Positions 29,050 to 38,244 of a stretch of DNA of 64,000 bases are shown one piece after another. The position numbers and the translations under genes were made by a program. How positions within the stretch are numbered: position 1 is the first letter of the stretch; every line of letters begins with the position of its first letter. The notes beneath the pieces are model-generated. The model did no database searches. It was not told where the DNA came from and saw only the letters and a list, made by a program, of their open reading frames with translations. Where the stretch lies: the NCBI RefSeq assembly GCF_004331155.1, contig NZ_SJNZ01000012.1, positions 1-64,000 of the forward strand, given 5' to 3'. Origin of the DNA: Acinetobacter terrestris (GTDB lineage: Bacteria > Pseudomonadota > Gammaproteobacteria > Pseudomonadales > Moraxellaceae).

Positions 29050-29130
29050 AAAAAGACAACAAAACTTTACCCTATTAAAGATACTACTCAATTTAATTAC
29101 AAATTAAACACATAACAGGATAAAAGGCAT

Positions 29131-29168
29131 AAAAAAACAGATAACTGCCAAAAAGCAATTATCTGTCA
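29131..29168 (-). terminator. terminator of ispH
   Basis: Imperfect stem ACAGATAA / TTATCTGT followed, on the minus strand, by a run of seven T. It separates ispH from the minor pilin operon. Confidence 0.8.
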
Positions 29169-29206
29169 AATTTTTAAAATTTTCAGAATGTTAAATCATT
29201 CACGCT

Positions 29207-30157
29207 TTATGCTTGAGTTACAGGAATACGTAACTCTTTGGGTAAACTAAAAGTAATATTTTCTTCACGTCCTGCAAGCTCTTCTGGTGCTTTTGCCCCC
29301 CAATCCTGTAAACGCTGAATGACCTGTTTAATTAAAATTTCGGGTGCCGACGCGCCTGCAGTGACTCCAATTTTAGTATTTTCATTAAACCAATTTTGAT
29401 CAAGCTGATCTGCATTATCAACCAAATAAGCCTGTTTCCCCATACGCTCAGCCAATTCACGTAAACGATTTGAGTTAGATGAATTTGGAGAACCAACCAC
29501 TAAAACCACATCGCACTGCAGAGCTAAATCACGCACTGCATCTTGACGGTTTTGGGTGGCATAACATATATCATCTTTGCGCGGACCCTGAATTTCAGGA
29601 AATTTTGTACGCAGTGCGTCAATCACTTTAGCGGTATCATCAATGGATAAAGTCGTTTGCGTGACAAAAGCCACTTTTTCAGGATTATGGACGACTAAAG
29701 CTGCCACATCTTGTTCATCTTCGACCAAATAAATTTCACCGCCATTTTTTTTGTCATATTGCCCCATGGTTCCTTCAACCTCAGGATGACCTTCATGACC
29801 AATTAAAATGGCTTCAGTTCCTTCACGGGCATATTTAGTCACTTCAATATGCACCTTGGTCACCAATGGACAAGTTGCATCAAAGACTTTCAAACCACGA
29901 CGTTCAGCCTCGATTTGTACAGCTTTAGAGACCCCATGTGCGCTAAAAATGACAATATTATCATCAGGTACTTCATCCAGTTCATCGACAAAAATTGCAC
30001 CGCGCTGACGTAAATCATCGACCACAAATTTGTTGTGCACCACTTCATGACGGACATAAATCGGAGGATTAAAACATTCAAGTGCCCGATTAACGATCGC
30101 AATTGCTCGGTCGACACCTGCACAAAAACCACGTGGATTGGCCAATACAATTTCCAT
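29207..30157 (-). CDS. ispH: 4-hydroxy-3-methylbut-2-enyl diphosphate reductase
   Basis: A 316-aa iron-sulphur enzyme, the last step of the MEP isoprenoid pathway, producing IPP and DMAPP. The three cluster cysteines fit the family: NPRGFCAGV (Cys12), DATCPLVTK (about 96) and DDICYATQ (about 197). [15 protein letters not shown] and [13 protein letters not shown] also match. I used ATG 30157, which gives the usual 316 residues; the ORF extends six codons further. It is divergent from gmk. Confidence 0.97.
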   Translation of the reverse strand: MEIVLANPRGFCAGVDRAIAIVNRALECFNPPIYVRHEVVHNKFVVDDLRQRGAIFVDELDEVPDDNIVIFSAHGVSKAVQIEAERRGLKVFDATCPLVTKVHIEVTKYAREGTEAILIGHEGHPEVEGTMGQYDKKNGGEIYLVEDEQDVAALVVHNPEKVAFVTQTTLSIDDTAKVIDALRTKFPEIQGPRKDDICYATQNRQDAVRDLALQCDVVLVVGSPNSSNSNRLRELAERMGKQAYLVDNADQLDQNWFNENTKIGVTAGASAPEILIKQVIQRLQDWGAKAPEELAGREENITFSLPKELRIPVTQA

Positions 30158-30291
30158 AAGACCCTCAATGTTCACTTGAATTTAGACTGAATAATTTGAA
30201 ATAAATGCAAACAACCTACGAACAGCTATTTAGTTTGCTGGCTGTCTGCTCTAAAATAGAGAAGATATTTTATCATATCAGGAAAAATATC

Positions 30292-30915
30292 ATGTCGGGT
30301 CTCTTGTTTGTCGTTTCTGCTGCATCTGGAACAGGCAAAACATCTCTCGTTAAAGCCCTACTTGAGCGTGTGAATAATTTACACGTTTCTGTCTCTCACA
30401 CTACTCGTGGTCAACGCCCTGGTGAACTCGAAGGTGTGCATTATCATTTTTCCCAAAAAGAAGATTTTCTTGCTTTGGTCGAGCAAGGTGGTTTTATTGA
30501 GTATGCCGAAGTTTTTGGTAACTATTACGGCACAGCGCAAGCCACAGTGAAACAGCAATTGGCTAAAGGTCATGATGTTTTACTTGAAATCGATTGGCAA
30601 GGTGCAGATCAGGTTCGTAAACTTTTCCCGGAATCTAAACAAATTTTCATTTTACCGCCAAGCCAGTTTGATTTGCGTCAGCGTTTATCGAACCGTGGTA
30701 CAGACTCCGTTGAAGTGATTGAACAGCGTTTAAGTTGTGCGGTTGAAGATATGCGACAGTATACAAACTTTGACTATGTCATTATTAATGATGACTTTAA
30801 TAAAGCATTACATGACTTGGAATGCGTGATTATTGCCAATCGTTTGGTTCTGTCTCAACAAGCGGGTCGTCAGCAAGAATTGATTCAAAAATTAATTACT
30901 CCCGTTGAATTGTGA
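30292..30915 (+). CDS. gmk: guanylate kinase
   Basis: A 207-aa kinase that phosphorylates GMP to GDP with ATP. The P-loop SAASGTGKTSL starts at residue 9. The GMP-binding VSHTTRGQRPGELEGVHYHF and LLEIDWQGADQVRK follow. Start ATG 30292, as MSGLLFVVSA is the normal family N-terminus; an upstream in-frame start at 30205 is not supported. It is the first gene of gmk-rpoZ followed by spoT, the common gammaproteobacterial order. Confidence 0.97.
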   Translation: MSGLLFVVSAASGTGKTSLVKALLERVNNLHVSVSHTTRGQRPGELEGVHYHFSQKEDFLALVEQGGFIEYAEVFGNYYGTAQATVKQQLAKGHDVLLEIDWQGADQVRKLFPESKQIFILPPSQFDLRQRLSNRGTDSVEVIEQRLSCAVEDMRQYTNFDYVIINDDFNKALHDLECVIIANRLVLSQQAGRQQELIQKLITPVEL

Positions 30916-30991
30916 TTAAAACTTGAGTCTACAGGCAAAGCCTTTTATACTGCCCAGTCTGTTCAAATTTAATATTCAAACGAGAATTCTT

Positions 30992-31273
30992 ATGGCACGC
31001 GTAACCGTTGAAGATTGTTTAGACCATGTAGACAACCGCTTTGAGCTTGTACTAGTGGCAAGCAAACGCGCGCGTCAATTGGCACGTCAAGGTATCGAAC
31101 CAACTGTAGAGTGGGATAACGACAAACCGACCGTTGTTGCTTTACGTGAAATTGCAGCAGGTCATGTATCTAAAGATATTTTGAAACAGCGTGATCAAGA
31201 CTATCAAACGTCTAGTCTTGACCTTGCACTTTCTGCAAACAACTTGAATTTAGATGGCTTTTCTTTCCAATAA
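30992..31273 (+). CDS. rpoZ: RNA polymerase omega subunit
   Basis: A 93-aa RNA polymerase subunit that aids beta' assembly. The family pattern is [19 protein letters not shown] followed by [15 protein letters not shown] and [14 protein letters not shown] used ATG 30992, where the conserved MARVTVEDC begins. It is 76 bp after gmk and followed by a strong terminator, so spoT has its own promoter or depends on read-through. Confidence 0.97.
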   Translation: MARVTVEDCLDHVDNRFELVLVASKRARQLARQGIEPTVEWDNDKPTVVALREIAAGHVSKDILKQRDQDYQTSSLDLALSANNLNLDGFSFQ

Positions 31274-31290
31274 GAAAAGAAATCTTAAGA

Positions 31291-31319
31291 AAGCCTAGTT
31301 TTTAACTAGGCTTTTTTTA
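31291..31319 (+). terminator. terminator of gmk-rpoZ
   Basis: Stem AAGCCTAGTT / AACTAGGCTT with a TTT loop and a T7 tail, 17 bp after rpoZ. Confidence 0.9.
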
Positions 31320-31493
31320 TTGGAAAACTTTTATATTTGCTCAATAACCGTTATAACATAAGTAGAAAGATACGTTATTCACGATGTATTTTCTTGCTTT
31401 TTTTTAAATGAAAAATTTGACAAGTCATGCAATATGTTTTTCATTAAAGGGCTAACGATTTAAACTGTAAAACTGAAGTAGTAAAGGTGTTAT

Positions 31494-33599
31494 ATGCCAG
31501 GCCCACAGGTCAGCCAAGCCAGACAACAGCTCAAAATCATTATCGACGCTTACTTAAGTGCAAGCGATGTCGAGCGCGTGCTTGTGGCTTGCGATTATGC
31601 CGATATTGCACATGATGGCATCACCCGGAAAAGTGGTGAACCCTATATCCTGCACCCTATCGCGGTGAGTAGCATTCTTTCGCATATGCGTCTGGATGCA
31701 GAAACCCTGATGGCTGCGCTTTTACATGATGTCATTGAAGATACGGACTTCAATAAAGAAGACATCACTGAAAAATTTGGACGTACCGTTGCTGAACTGG
31801 TTGATGGTGTGACTAAACTTAGCCATTCCAGTGATAAAGAATATAATAAAGCCGCCTCTTTCCGTAAAATTCTGCAAGCAACTCTACAAGACCCACGTGT
31901 CATTATTATTAAATTGGCAGACCGTTATCATAATATGACCACACTGGGTTCATTACGTCCTGATAAACGTCGGCGTATTGCCCAAGAAACCTTTGATATT
32001 TTTGTTCCGATGGCACGTATTGTCGGCATGAATGAGATGGCCGATAACTTGGAACATCTGTGCTATCAAAATCTCGATCTTGATATGTTTAATAATGTGC
32101 AAGAAGCATTATTTCAAACCAAACCTAAACGCTGTGAATATCAAAGCATTTGGGAAAAAAATCTGACCCAACTGCTGCAGCAGCATCAAATTGCGGGTCG
32201 TATTAAAAAGAAAAATAACAATATTGAATTACTGCGTCACTTCGTTAAAAACGATATCAATCTGCAAGAACTGACGCATAGCCATGCTTTTGAAATTATT
32301 TTACAAAGCATTGCCGACTGTGACCGCCTGGCAGAAATCTTGCGGGAAAATTTCCAGATTCTGCATTATGAAGATCATATCCGCCGTCCCCTTCCAGGCG
32401 GAAATCAATCACTGATGATGCGTTTAAAAGGTGAGAAAACCACTTTATCACTGACCATTCAAACTGAACTGATGCGTAAGGCTGCCCGTTTTGGTGTGGT
32501 CTTAGGTGAAAATGCGCCTCAAGCCTGCCGTTCAGCCATTCAAGCTTCCATGCAGAACCTAAATGTGCTGGTAGATGGCGAATGTGCCAAAACCACCTTT
32601 AGTGATCTGTTAGATTATTTACATCAGGAAAAAATTTGGGTTTATACCCCACATGGCAATTTGCATGAACTGCCTCAAGGTGCGACAGCCGTCGATTTCG
32701 CTTATTCAGCCAGTCTATTTTTAGGCAACCATGCTGTGGGTGCAAAAGTAAATGGCGAAACCAAACCGCTTTCAACACCACTGATTAGCGGTCAAGTAAT
32801 TGAAATTATTACTGATGTCCTCGCGACACCCAATCCAGACTGGCTCAGTTTTATTAACACCCAAAAAGCCCGCCGTGCTTTACAAAATATTTTACGTGAT
32901 CAAGATATTGAAGAGCAGCAGCTGGTCGGCCAGCAAGCACTGAATCGTGCGCTTAAACTGTTTAATCGCTCAATGAAAGATTTAACAGAAGCCGACTGGA
33001 TTGATATCTTGCAATGGCGTCACATCGAATCTAAAGCGCAGTTATTTGAACAAGTCGCTGTCGGCGACCTGCTTCCGCAATTGGTGGCCAATCATCTGTT
33101 TGCGCAAGATCAGAGTTTAGAAACCCAATCTTCAACCCGCCTGATTCAAGGCACTGAAGGTGTGGACGTCAAATATGCACATTGCTGCAACCCTGTTCTC
33201 GGTGATCCAATTCAGGGACACTTATCGCGCCGTGGATTAATCGTACATCGTGCCCGTTGCCACAACCTTCTACATGAACAGCACCAGCATCCAGAAAATA
33301 TTATGCCTTTGCACTGGGCTTCTGAAGATGCCGATGATATTAGCTTTACCGCCTATTTAAGCATTGATATGGTCATGAATGATGAACAAATTTCTGAACT
33401 CATCTACCAATGCCGTAAAGAAAAAACCGGTGTAGAAATGGTGCATAACCATGAAGGCAAAACTTACGTGAATATTGTGGTGCACAACCGTAAACAAATT
33501 GCGCAAATCATTCGTGATTTACGCATGCATTTTGGTTTCCCGCGCATTACCCGTTTAGCCCAACCGATTAATATTACAGAAGCATCTAAAGCAAGTTAA
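31494..33599 (+). CDS. spoT: SpoT, (p)ppGpp hydrolase with degenerate synthetase domain
   Basis: A 701-aa RelA/SpoT homologue. The N-terminal HD hydrolase is intact: EPYILHP, ALLHDVIEDT (His78-Asp79) and LADRYHNMTTLG. The following synthetase domain (about 220-345) is not: the usual RFKDYI...NGYQSLHT stretch is replaced by RRPLPGGNQSLMMRLKG, and ExQIRT by LTIQTELMRKAARFGV. A TGS domain (about 380-440), a Cys/His region (AHCCNPVLGD ... RARCHNL) and a C-terminal ACT domain (about 620-700) follow. SpoT of Moraxellaceae is known as a hydrolase; RelA elsewhere would make (p)ppGpp. Start ATG 31494. Confidence 0.93.
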   Translation: MPGPQVSQARQQLKIIIDAYLSASDVERVLVACDYADIAHDGITRKSGEPYILHPIAVSSILSHMRLDAETLMAALLHDVIEDTDFNKEDITEKFGRTVAELVDGVTKLSHSSDKEYNKAASFRKILQATLQDPRVIIIKLADRYHNMTTLGSLRPDKRRRIAQETFDIFVPMARIVGMNEMADNLEHLCYQNLDLDMFNNVQEALFQTKPKRCEYQSIWEKNLTQLLQQHQIAGRIKKKNNNIELLRHFVKNDINLQELTHSHAFEIILQSIADCDRLAEILRENFQILHYEDHIRRPLPGGNQSLMMRLKGEKTTLSLTIQTELMRKAARFGVVLGENAPQACRSAIQASMQNLNVLVDGECAKTTFSDLLDYLHQEKIWVYTPHGNLHELPQGATAVDFAYSASLFLGNHAVGAKVNGETKPLSTPLISGQVIEIITDVLATPNPDWLSFINTQKARRALQNILRDQDIEEQQLVGQQALNRALKLFNRSMKDLTEADWIDILQWRHIESKAQLFEQVAVGDLLPQLVANHLFAQDQSLETQSSTRLIQGTEGVDVKYAHCCNPVLGDPIQGHLSRRGLIVHRARCHNLLHEQHQHPENIMPLHWASEDADDISFTAYLSIDMVMNDEQISELIYQCRKEKTGVEMVHNHEGKTYVNIVVHNRKQIAQIIRDLRMHFGFPRITRLAQPINITEASKAS

Positions 33600-33667
33600 T
33601 TCAATCATATGCAACTTTTTTGACTGATATACGCTATGATGTATGAAGATGATATAAGGAGAAATCA

Positions 33668-34051
33668 ATGTCCCGCCAAGTAATCCATACGGAAAATGCA
33701 CCAGCAGCAATTGGTACATATTCTCAAGCGATTTTAGTGGAAAATACACTGTATCTTTCTGGTCAAATTGGCTTAGATCCTTACAGTATGGAATTGGTTG
33801 AAGGTATTGAGGCACAAATTCGTCGCGTATTTGATAATTTAAAAGCAGTCTGTGAAGCAGCCGGTGGCTCTTTGGCAGATATCGCTAAACTGAACATTTT
33901 CCTGACTGATCTTTCGCATTTCCAGCTGGTGAACCAGATTATGGGTGAATACTTTGCACAACCCTACCCTGCACGTGCAGCATTAGGTGTCGCAAGTCTG
34001 CCTAAAGACGCTTTAGTCGAAATGGATGGCGTGGTCATTATTAACAAATAA
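33668..34051 (+). CDS. ridA: RidA family enamine/imine deaminase
   Basis: A 127-aa protein of the YjgF/YER057c/UK114 family that hydrolyses reactive enamine/imine intermediates made by PLP enzymes. Visible motifs: [23 protein letters not shown], and the C-terminal [20 protein letters not shown], in which the arginine of PARAA is the active-site residue of the RidA subgroup. Usual length for the family. It lies 68 bp after spoT behind an AAGGAG ribosome binding site. Confidence 0.93.
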   Translation: MSRQVIHTENAPAAIGTYSQAILVENTLYLSGQIGLDPYSMELVEGIEAQIRRVFDNLKAVCEAAGGSLADIAKLNIFLTDLSHFQLVNQIMGEYFAQPYPARAALGVASLPKDALVEMDGVVIINK

Positions 34052-34077
34052 AATCAAATAGTTAAAAAATCGTCTAA

Positions 34078-34105
34078 AATATCACCGATCAGGTGGTATT
34101 TTTTT
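34078..34105 (+). terminator. terminator of ridA
   Basis: Stem AATATCACC / GGTGGTATT with a GATCA loop and T run. Confidence 0.8.
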
Positions 34106-34150
34106 ATTCAAAAACCCAATGAATAAGAATGATATTTCAAATGAATTTCA

Positions 34151-34182
34151 TTGACAAACGATAATAATTATCAATAATATTA
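34151..34182 (+). promoter_or_regulatory. bfd promoter with overlapping Fur-box-like site
   Basis: A perfect -35 TTGACA at 34151-34156 with a -10-like TAATAT about 18 bp further. Between them lies GATAATAATTATCAATAAT (34160-34178), which matches 14 of 19 positions of the classical Fur box GATAATGATAATCATTATC. Iron-bound Fur would block this promoter. The match is by eye; regulation is inferred. Confidence 0.65.
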
Positions 34183-34215
34183 CTTATCCTATTTCACTAT
34201 TGTGGCTAGTCGAAA

Positions 34216-34410
34216 ATGTACGTTTGTTTATGTCGTGGTATTACCGATCAAGATATTAAAGATGCTGTAGCAAATGGCGCTGAAACCTTTCGTGAAATTC
34301 GCGACTTGCTTGATTTGGGTACCTGTTGTGGCCGCTGTGCGCCAGAAGCGCGCGCCATCATTAGCGATGAGCTTTCAGAAATCGCTGCCCGTATATCGAT
34401 AGCCGCTTAA
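34216..34410 (+). CDS. bfd: bacterioferritin-associated ferredoxin
   Basis: A 64-aa [2Fe-2S] protein that reduces ferric iron in bacterioferritin and so releases stored iron. The BFD-like fold has ligand cysteines in MYVCLCRG (Cys4, Cys6) and LGTCCGRCAPEA (the pair spaced as C-x2-C). Length is normal. A Fur-like site overlaps its promoter, fitting induction when iron is low. Bacterioferritin is encoded 249 bp downstream but behind a terminator. Confidence 0.95.
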   Translation: MYVCLCRGITDQDIKDAVANGAETFREIRDLLDLGTCCGRCAPEARAIISDELSEIAARISIAA

Positions 34411-34462
34411 ACACCATAACCATAATAATCAAAGTTTAATGATCGAAAGATCATCTTCCTCC

Positions 34463-34489
34463 CCCGCTTATGACTCTAAGCGGGTTTTC
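34463..34489 (+). terminator. terminator of bfd
   Basis: Stem CCCGCTTA / TAAGCGGG with a TGACTC loop and TTTTCTT tail. It separates bfd from bfr. Confidence 0.88.
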
Positions 34490-34658
34490 TTATTACAGTA
34501 TTGCACTTTGACCTTTAATCGTTTTTGATTCCGATTTTCATTTTCCGTTCAATAAATTACTCGCCATTATTTCGGTTCTTGTTTAAGATCATTGTAATAA
34601 TAATTTTTTGATTGCCTGACACATGGTTAAGGCAGAAATTGTTGATGGAGAACTTACA

Positions 34659-35123
34659 ATGAAAGGCAATCGTGATGTGATTAATCAGTTAAATCAGGTG
34701 TTGTATCACCAGTTGACTGCCATTAACCAATATTTCCTGCATTCTCGTATGTTTAATCACTGGGGAATTGAGAAGCTTGGTTCTGCAGAATATAAAGAAT
34801 CCATTCAGCAAATGAAAGATGCCGATAAAATTATTGAACGTATTTTATTTCTTGAAGGTCTACCGAACCTACAAAATTTGGGCAAGTTGTACATCGGTCA
34901 ACATACGGTTGAAGTGCTGAATTGTGATGTGCGCAAGGTAAACGAAAATATTGAAGTGATACAAAAAGCGGTCAGTCTAGCTGAGCAGGAAATGGATTAT
35001 GTGACCCGTGATCTTGTACAGGAAATTCTAGAAAAAGAAGAAGACTATTTGGACTGGACCACGACTCAACTTGATTTGGTTGAGAAAGTCGGGATCGAAA
35101 ATTATATTCAAAGCCAAATCTAA
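34659..35123 (+). CDS. bfr: bacterioferritin subunit, haem ligand present, ferroxidase ligands largely lost
   Basis: A 154-aa subunit of the 24-mer iron-storage cage. Alignment by eye to E. coli Bfr is ungapped. The haem-binding Met52 is present (QMKDADK). Of the six di-iron ligands (E18, E51, H54, E94, E127, H130), only E127 remains; the others are Q18, Q51, D54, V94 and Y130. This is the pattern of a haem-type (alpha) subunit that needs a ferroxidase-competent partner. I used ATG 34659, where MKGNRDVI matches the family start. Confidence 0.92.
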   Translation: MKGNRDVINQLNQVLYHQLTAINQYFLHSRMFNHWGIEKLGSAEYKESIQQMKDADKIIERILFLEGLPNLQNLGKLYIGQHTVEVLNCDVRKVNENIEVIQKAVSLAEQEMDYVTRDLVQEILEKEEDYLDWTTTQLDLVEKVGIENYIQSQI

Positions 35124-35133
35124 TGCTCTCCAT

Positions 35134-35163
35134 AAAAAAGCCAGTCAATTGACTGGCTTTTTT
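35134..35163. terminator. bidirectional terminator between bfr and pglL
   Basis: A 30-bp perfect palindrome centred on CAATTG: AAAAAAGCCAGTC and its complement. It serves the convergent bfr and pglL genes. Confidence 0.92.
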
Positions 35164-35174
35164 AGTTTTAGATA

Positions 35175-36812
35175 TTACTTCTCAGAAACCGGTTGGGCCA
35201 ATGAAGCATAGTCCAGATCAACTTTACGTAATGTTTTCAATAACCACAGTTGATGTTTGGCTTCTTGCTCATAGCCATTAAAAGCAAGTACTTTGGCATA
35301 TTTAATCAGATCGTATTTAGTCGGATAGTTAAGCACCATCTCCTTAATATCGTCTAATTGCTCTGCATTTACTTTGCTATACGGATTCATCCGAATCCAC
35401 TCAATACGTCGGTTAAATTCTTCTAGCAGATAAATTTGATCTTGATTGGTGATTTTCTCAGGCGTTTGCTCATAACGCATCGACTGGTTCAGTTTGGGCA
35501 CCATCACCGAATAATCTCTGACAATTAAAATCAGCAATACTAAAGAAACCGCATATCCTACGCGCATATAGTTGGGCGAAAGTGTGATGGTTTTAATATT
35601 AGCTTGCTGAGACTGAACTAGGCCAATAATAAAACCAACCGGTAACAAGAAATACGCATAGTATTGCGGAAATTCCAGCATTGAGTGAATCAGTACAGCA
35701 CCAATCATTAAAATACCGATCACAGACTCAACCGAATTGACATGCTTATTCAGTTGATAGCCCCAATAGCCAAAATATGCTAAGAATGGTATGCCAATAA
35801 TTAAGCCATTCCACAGGATAAAATCCAAAATAAAATTATGTGCACTCCGAACCCATACTGGACCTTGGAAATGATCACTGACCAGCGTATAAGCGACACT
35901 GGTCTGGTTCCAGCCATAGCCAAACCATGGACGGTCTGCAATCGCATGTAACATTTGATTCCAAATGGCTAAGCGAGACATATCTCCTGTTGCGCGCTGT
36001 ACTACATCTTTACTCTGTATAATTTGTGCATCAGTGGCTTGTGCAAGTAGCTGGCTCAATACAGGGGATATTACAATCAGTCCCGCAAATAAAATAAACC
36101 ATGTAACTGCCCAATACCATTTAAGGCGAATGAAGCCACGATACTGCTGATAAGCCAAATAGACTAAAATACACAAACACGCGACCCAGGAAGTTCGTGA
36201 TTGACTTAAGGCAACACCGATAACGATAGGTAAAGCACATGCTACGACCCATTTAGTCTGAATTTTTTTCTTTTCATACAGATATAAACATGCCATTAAT
36301 GACATGAGTAGAAAAGTCGCCATATTGTTAGGCTGAGCAAAGTTTGCAAAAGGACGTCTATTGCCTTGTATATTGACCATTCCCGGCAAATAGGCATCTA
36401 AATTGGTCCATTGGCAGATCGCAATAATACCTGTTGCTGTTCCCGTCATTAAAAATACATAGCTTAGTCCAGTAAAAACCTCTTCACGATCTATTTTTTC
36501 TACCGACAAGTTATAGCCGATAACTATACTCAGCCAAAATCCAAAGACAAATAGCGTACTGGTCAAAGCTTTATCGAAGAAAAATAATTCACCACCCAAG
36601 CATTGAATTAGCGGGATAGTAGCAAGAAACAGTAAAGGCAAACTTAATACAGGCAGTTTAATTTTGTCTTTTAAATAAATTGCAACTAATGAAAAAAGAG
36701 ATAAGAAGGCAAATAGCTCGCCTGTATAAGTGACCCAAGGTCGGTAATGGATGGGGAGAAGCCAGGCCAATGCAATAAATACACTGGCTAAGAGGAGTAG
36801 AAGGAATTTCAT
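35175..36812 (-). CDS. pglL: PglL-type protein O-oligosaccharyltransferase
   Basis: A 545-aa polytopic inner-membrane protein of the Wzy_C/PglL family, which transfers lipid-linked glycans to serines of exported proteins. There are about 11-12 membrane helices. The large periplasmic loop carries the family residues, with NRRPFANFAQPNNMATFLL (about 150) and WFGYGWNQTS ... SAHNFILDFILWNG (about 310-345), where the histidine of AHN is essential in relatives. A soluble C-terminal tail follows. In Acinetobacter this gene lies downstream of pilA and the pilin-specific enzyme tfpO; here tfpO is a pseudogene, so PglL may be the only O-glycosyltransferase left at the locus. Confidence 0.9.
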   Translation of the reverse strand: MKFLLLLLASVFIALAWLLPIHYRPWVTYTGELFAFLSLFSLVAIYLKDKIKLPVLSLPLLFLATIPLIQCLGGELFFFDKALTSTLFVFGFWLSIVIGYNLSVEKIDREEVFTGLSYVFLMTGTATGIIAICQWTNLDAYLPGMVNIQGNRRPFANFAQPNNMATFLLMSLMACLYLYEKKKIQTKWVVACALPIVIGVALSQSRTSWVACLCILVYLAYQQYRGFIRLKWYWAVTWFILFAGLIVISPVLSQLLAQATDAQIIQSKDVVQRATGDMSRLAIWNQMLHAIADRPWFGYGWNQTSVAYTLVSDHFQGPVWVRSAHNFILDFILWNGLIIGIPFLAYFGYWGYQLNKHVNSVESVIGILMIGAVLIHSMLEFPQYYAYFLLPVGFIIGLVQSQQANIKTITLSPNYMRVGYAVSLVLLILIVRDYSVMVPKLNQSMRYEQTPEKITNQDQIYLLEEFNRRIEWIRMNPYSKVNAEQLDDIKEMVLNYPTKYDLIKYAKVLAFNGYEQEAKHQLWLLKTLRKVDLDYASLAQPVSEK

Positions 36813-36899
36813 ATTTTAAAGCAAGAAAAGGAACTTGCTATATGATAGAGAAAAGGTTGTTTTATGGCAGTAATTTTCAACTTATGTATACCAAAATTT

Positions 36900-37632
36900 C
36901 TAGGACGTGTCATCAATTAAGCCAGATTCTTGTTGAAGCAAGGTAAATCACTGACAGAAAGTTTTGAGCCAATTTATCATAGTATGTAGCAATACCACGA
37001 TACTGCTTGAGTTTGGCAAAAAAGTTCTCGATTAGATGTCTTGCCTTATAAAGATGCTGGTCATAATCACGCTGGTCAATCGCATTACTTTTTTATGGCA
37101 TCACGATCTAACCCTTGATCTTATGGATAGGATCAAACCCGATCCTTGGAATTGTAAGCTTTACCCATAAGCCAAGTCTGGCTTAACGGTAAGTCCAGCA
37201 GCACATCAACATCTTTTAAGTCATGAATCTGCCCGGTAGTGAGATAAATCCTGTTGGATTGCCTAAAGCATCAGTACGGGCATGAATTTTAGTGCTTAAG
37301 CCACCTTTAATGCGTGATCGCCTGATCTTTTTCCGGTACTGTGTTGATGAGCACGCACAATGGTAGAGTTCAGCATGCATATTCATTGTCACAATCATGT
37401 GGCAGCACTTCAAAACTCCTCTGCCACCTACCTGTTTTAGTCCAACAGCTAAAGCGAGTGTGCACTGCTCTAAAATCACTAAAGCGTTCTGGTAAATCTC
37501 GCCAAGGGATACCTTGCGGTAACAGATCCTTATTGTGTTCGCATTGATCATTTCTTAATGCATAGCGCTTAGTCATGAAAAGATAATGAGGACAAGCTAG
37601 ATTCTCTCAAGCTAATTGATGAGAGGCCCTAG
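36900..37632 (-). mobile_element. IS5-family (IS427-type) element remnant
   Basis: Bounded by imperfect inverted repeats: TCTAGGACGTGTCATCAATT (36899-36918) and, on the other strand, TCTAGGGCCTCTCATCAATT (37633-37614). CTAG lies at both edges (36900-36903, 37629-37632), which fits a target duplication of this group. The body of about 725 bp is shorter than intact relatives, and its transposase is broken. Confidence 0.78.
36918..37576 (-). pseudogene. IS5-family transposase, decayed
   Basis: Starts at ATG 37576 with MTKRYALRNDQ and continues through frame changes. It has GIPWRDLPERFSDF and HTRFSCWTKTGRW (N-terminal part), then KGGLSTKIHARTDALGNPTG in the next frame, and a 3' part (about 36930-37080) translating to LAKLKQY-like and IATYYDK-like sequence. 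Part of the N-terminal region before GIPWRDLP is deleted relative to intact relatives. Several stops and shifts rule out a functional enzyme. Confidence 0.85.
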
Positions 37633-37799
37633 AAAAATAATTTATATAAAGCTAACCAACTACTAAAAAGTGACAAAAATCATGAATTATTGTCATTCTT
37701 TTCAACATAGTACAAATAATAAATATAATTTATTGATTTTTAATGTAATAAATTTGGCATGCTTTTTGATTATATATGTATTTAATATCGAATAAAATT

Positions 37800-38239
37800 A
37801 TGAAAACTGGATTTACATTAGTTGAATTAATGATTGTTATAGCAATCATTACTATTTTAGCTGCTTTAGCCCTCCCCTCCTATTTACATTATGTCTCAAA
37901 AGCACAGATTATTAATGTTATAGGTGATACAGAAAAGTATAAAACTTTTGTAAGCTTACATATAGCCAAATTGGAGCATGTCCTACTCAAGCGGAAATCG
38001 ATCACCTAAGCTTACGCCAATCCAAGAATATTTTTATCCTCTCGATAACAGTATCTACTCCTATTAATAATAATTATCATCTCTCATTTACTTTAAAAAA
38101 TTCAAATATTTATTCTAAATTAGCTAACAAACACTTAGATTCTAATTTCACAATAAGTAATACTGATAATGATACTTTTCACTGAACCTGTAATTCCTCG
38201 GACATTAGCAGCATTTACTTACCAAACTACTGTAAGTAA
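37800..38239 (+). pseudogene. type IV pilin gene, broken
   Basis: It begins [20 protein letters not shown], a normal prepilin signal and N-terminal helix. A frameshift near 37965 moves the sequence to another frame ([14 protein letters not shown]), and an in-frame TGA near 38184 sits just before a C-terminal cysteine loop (TCNSSD ... YLPNYCK). Re-joined, it would encode a pilin of about 145 residues with the usual disulfide loop. It is convergent with the broken tfpO-like gene only 5 bp away and on the opposite strand to pglL. Confidence 0.8.
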
Positions 38240-38244
38240 TTTAT

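Noticed and set aside
34600-34658. Second Fur box before bfr
   Set aside because: The AT-rich sequence around the upstream region has only scattered GATAAT-like pieces, with no convincing 19-bp match.
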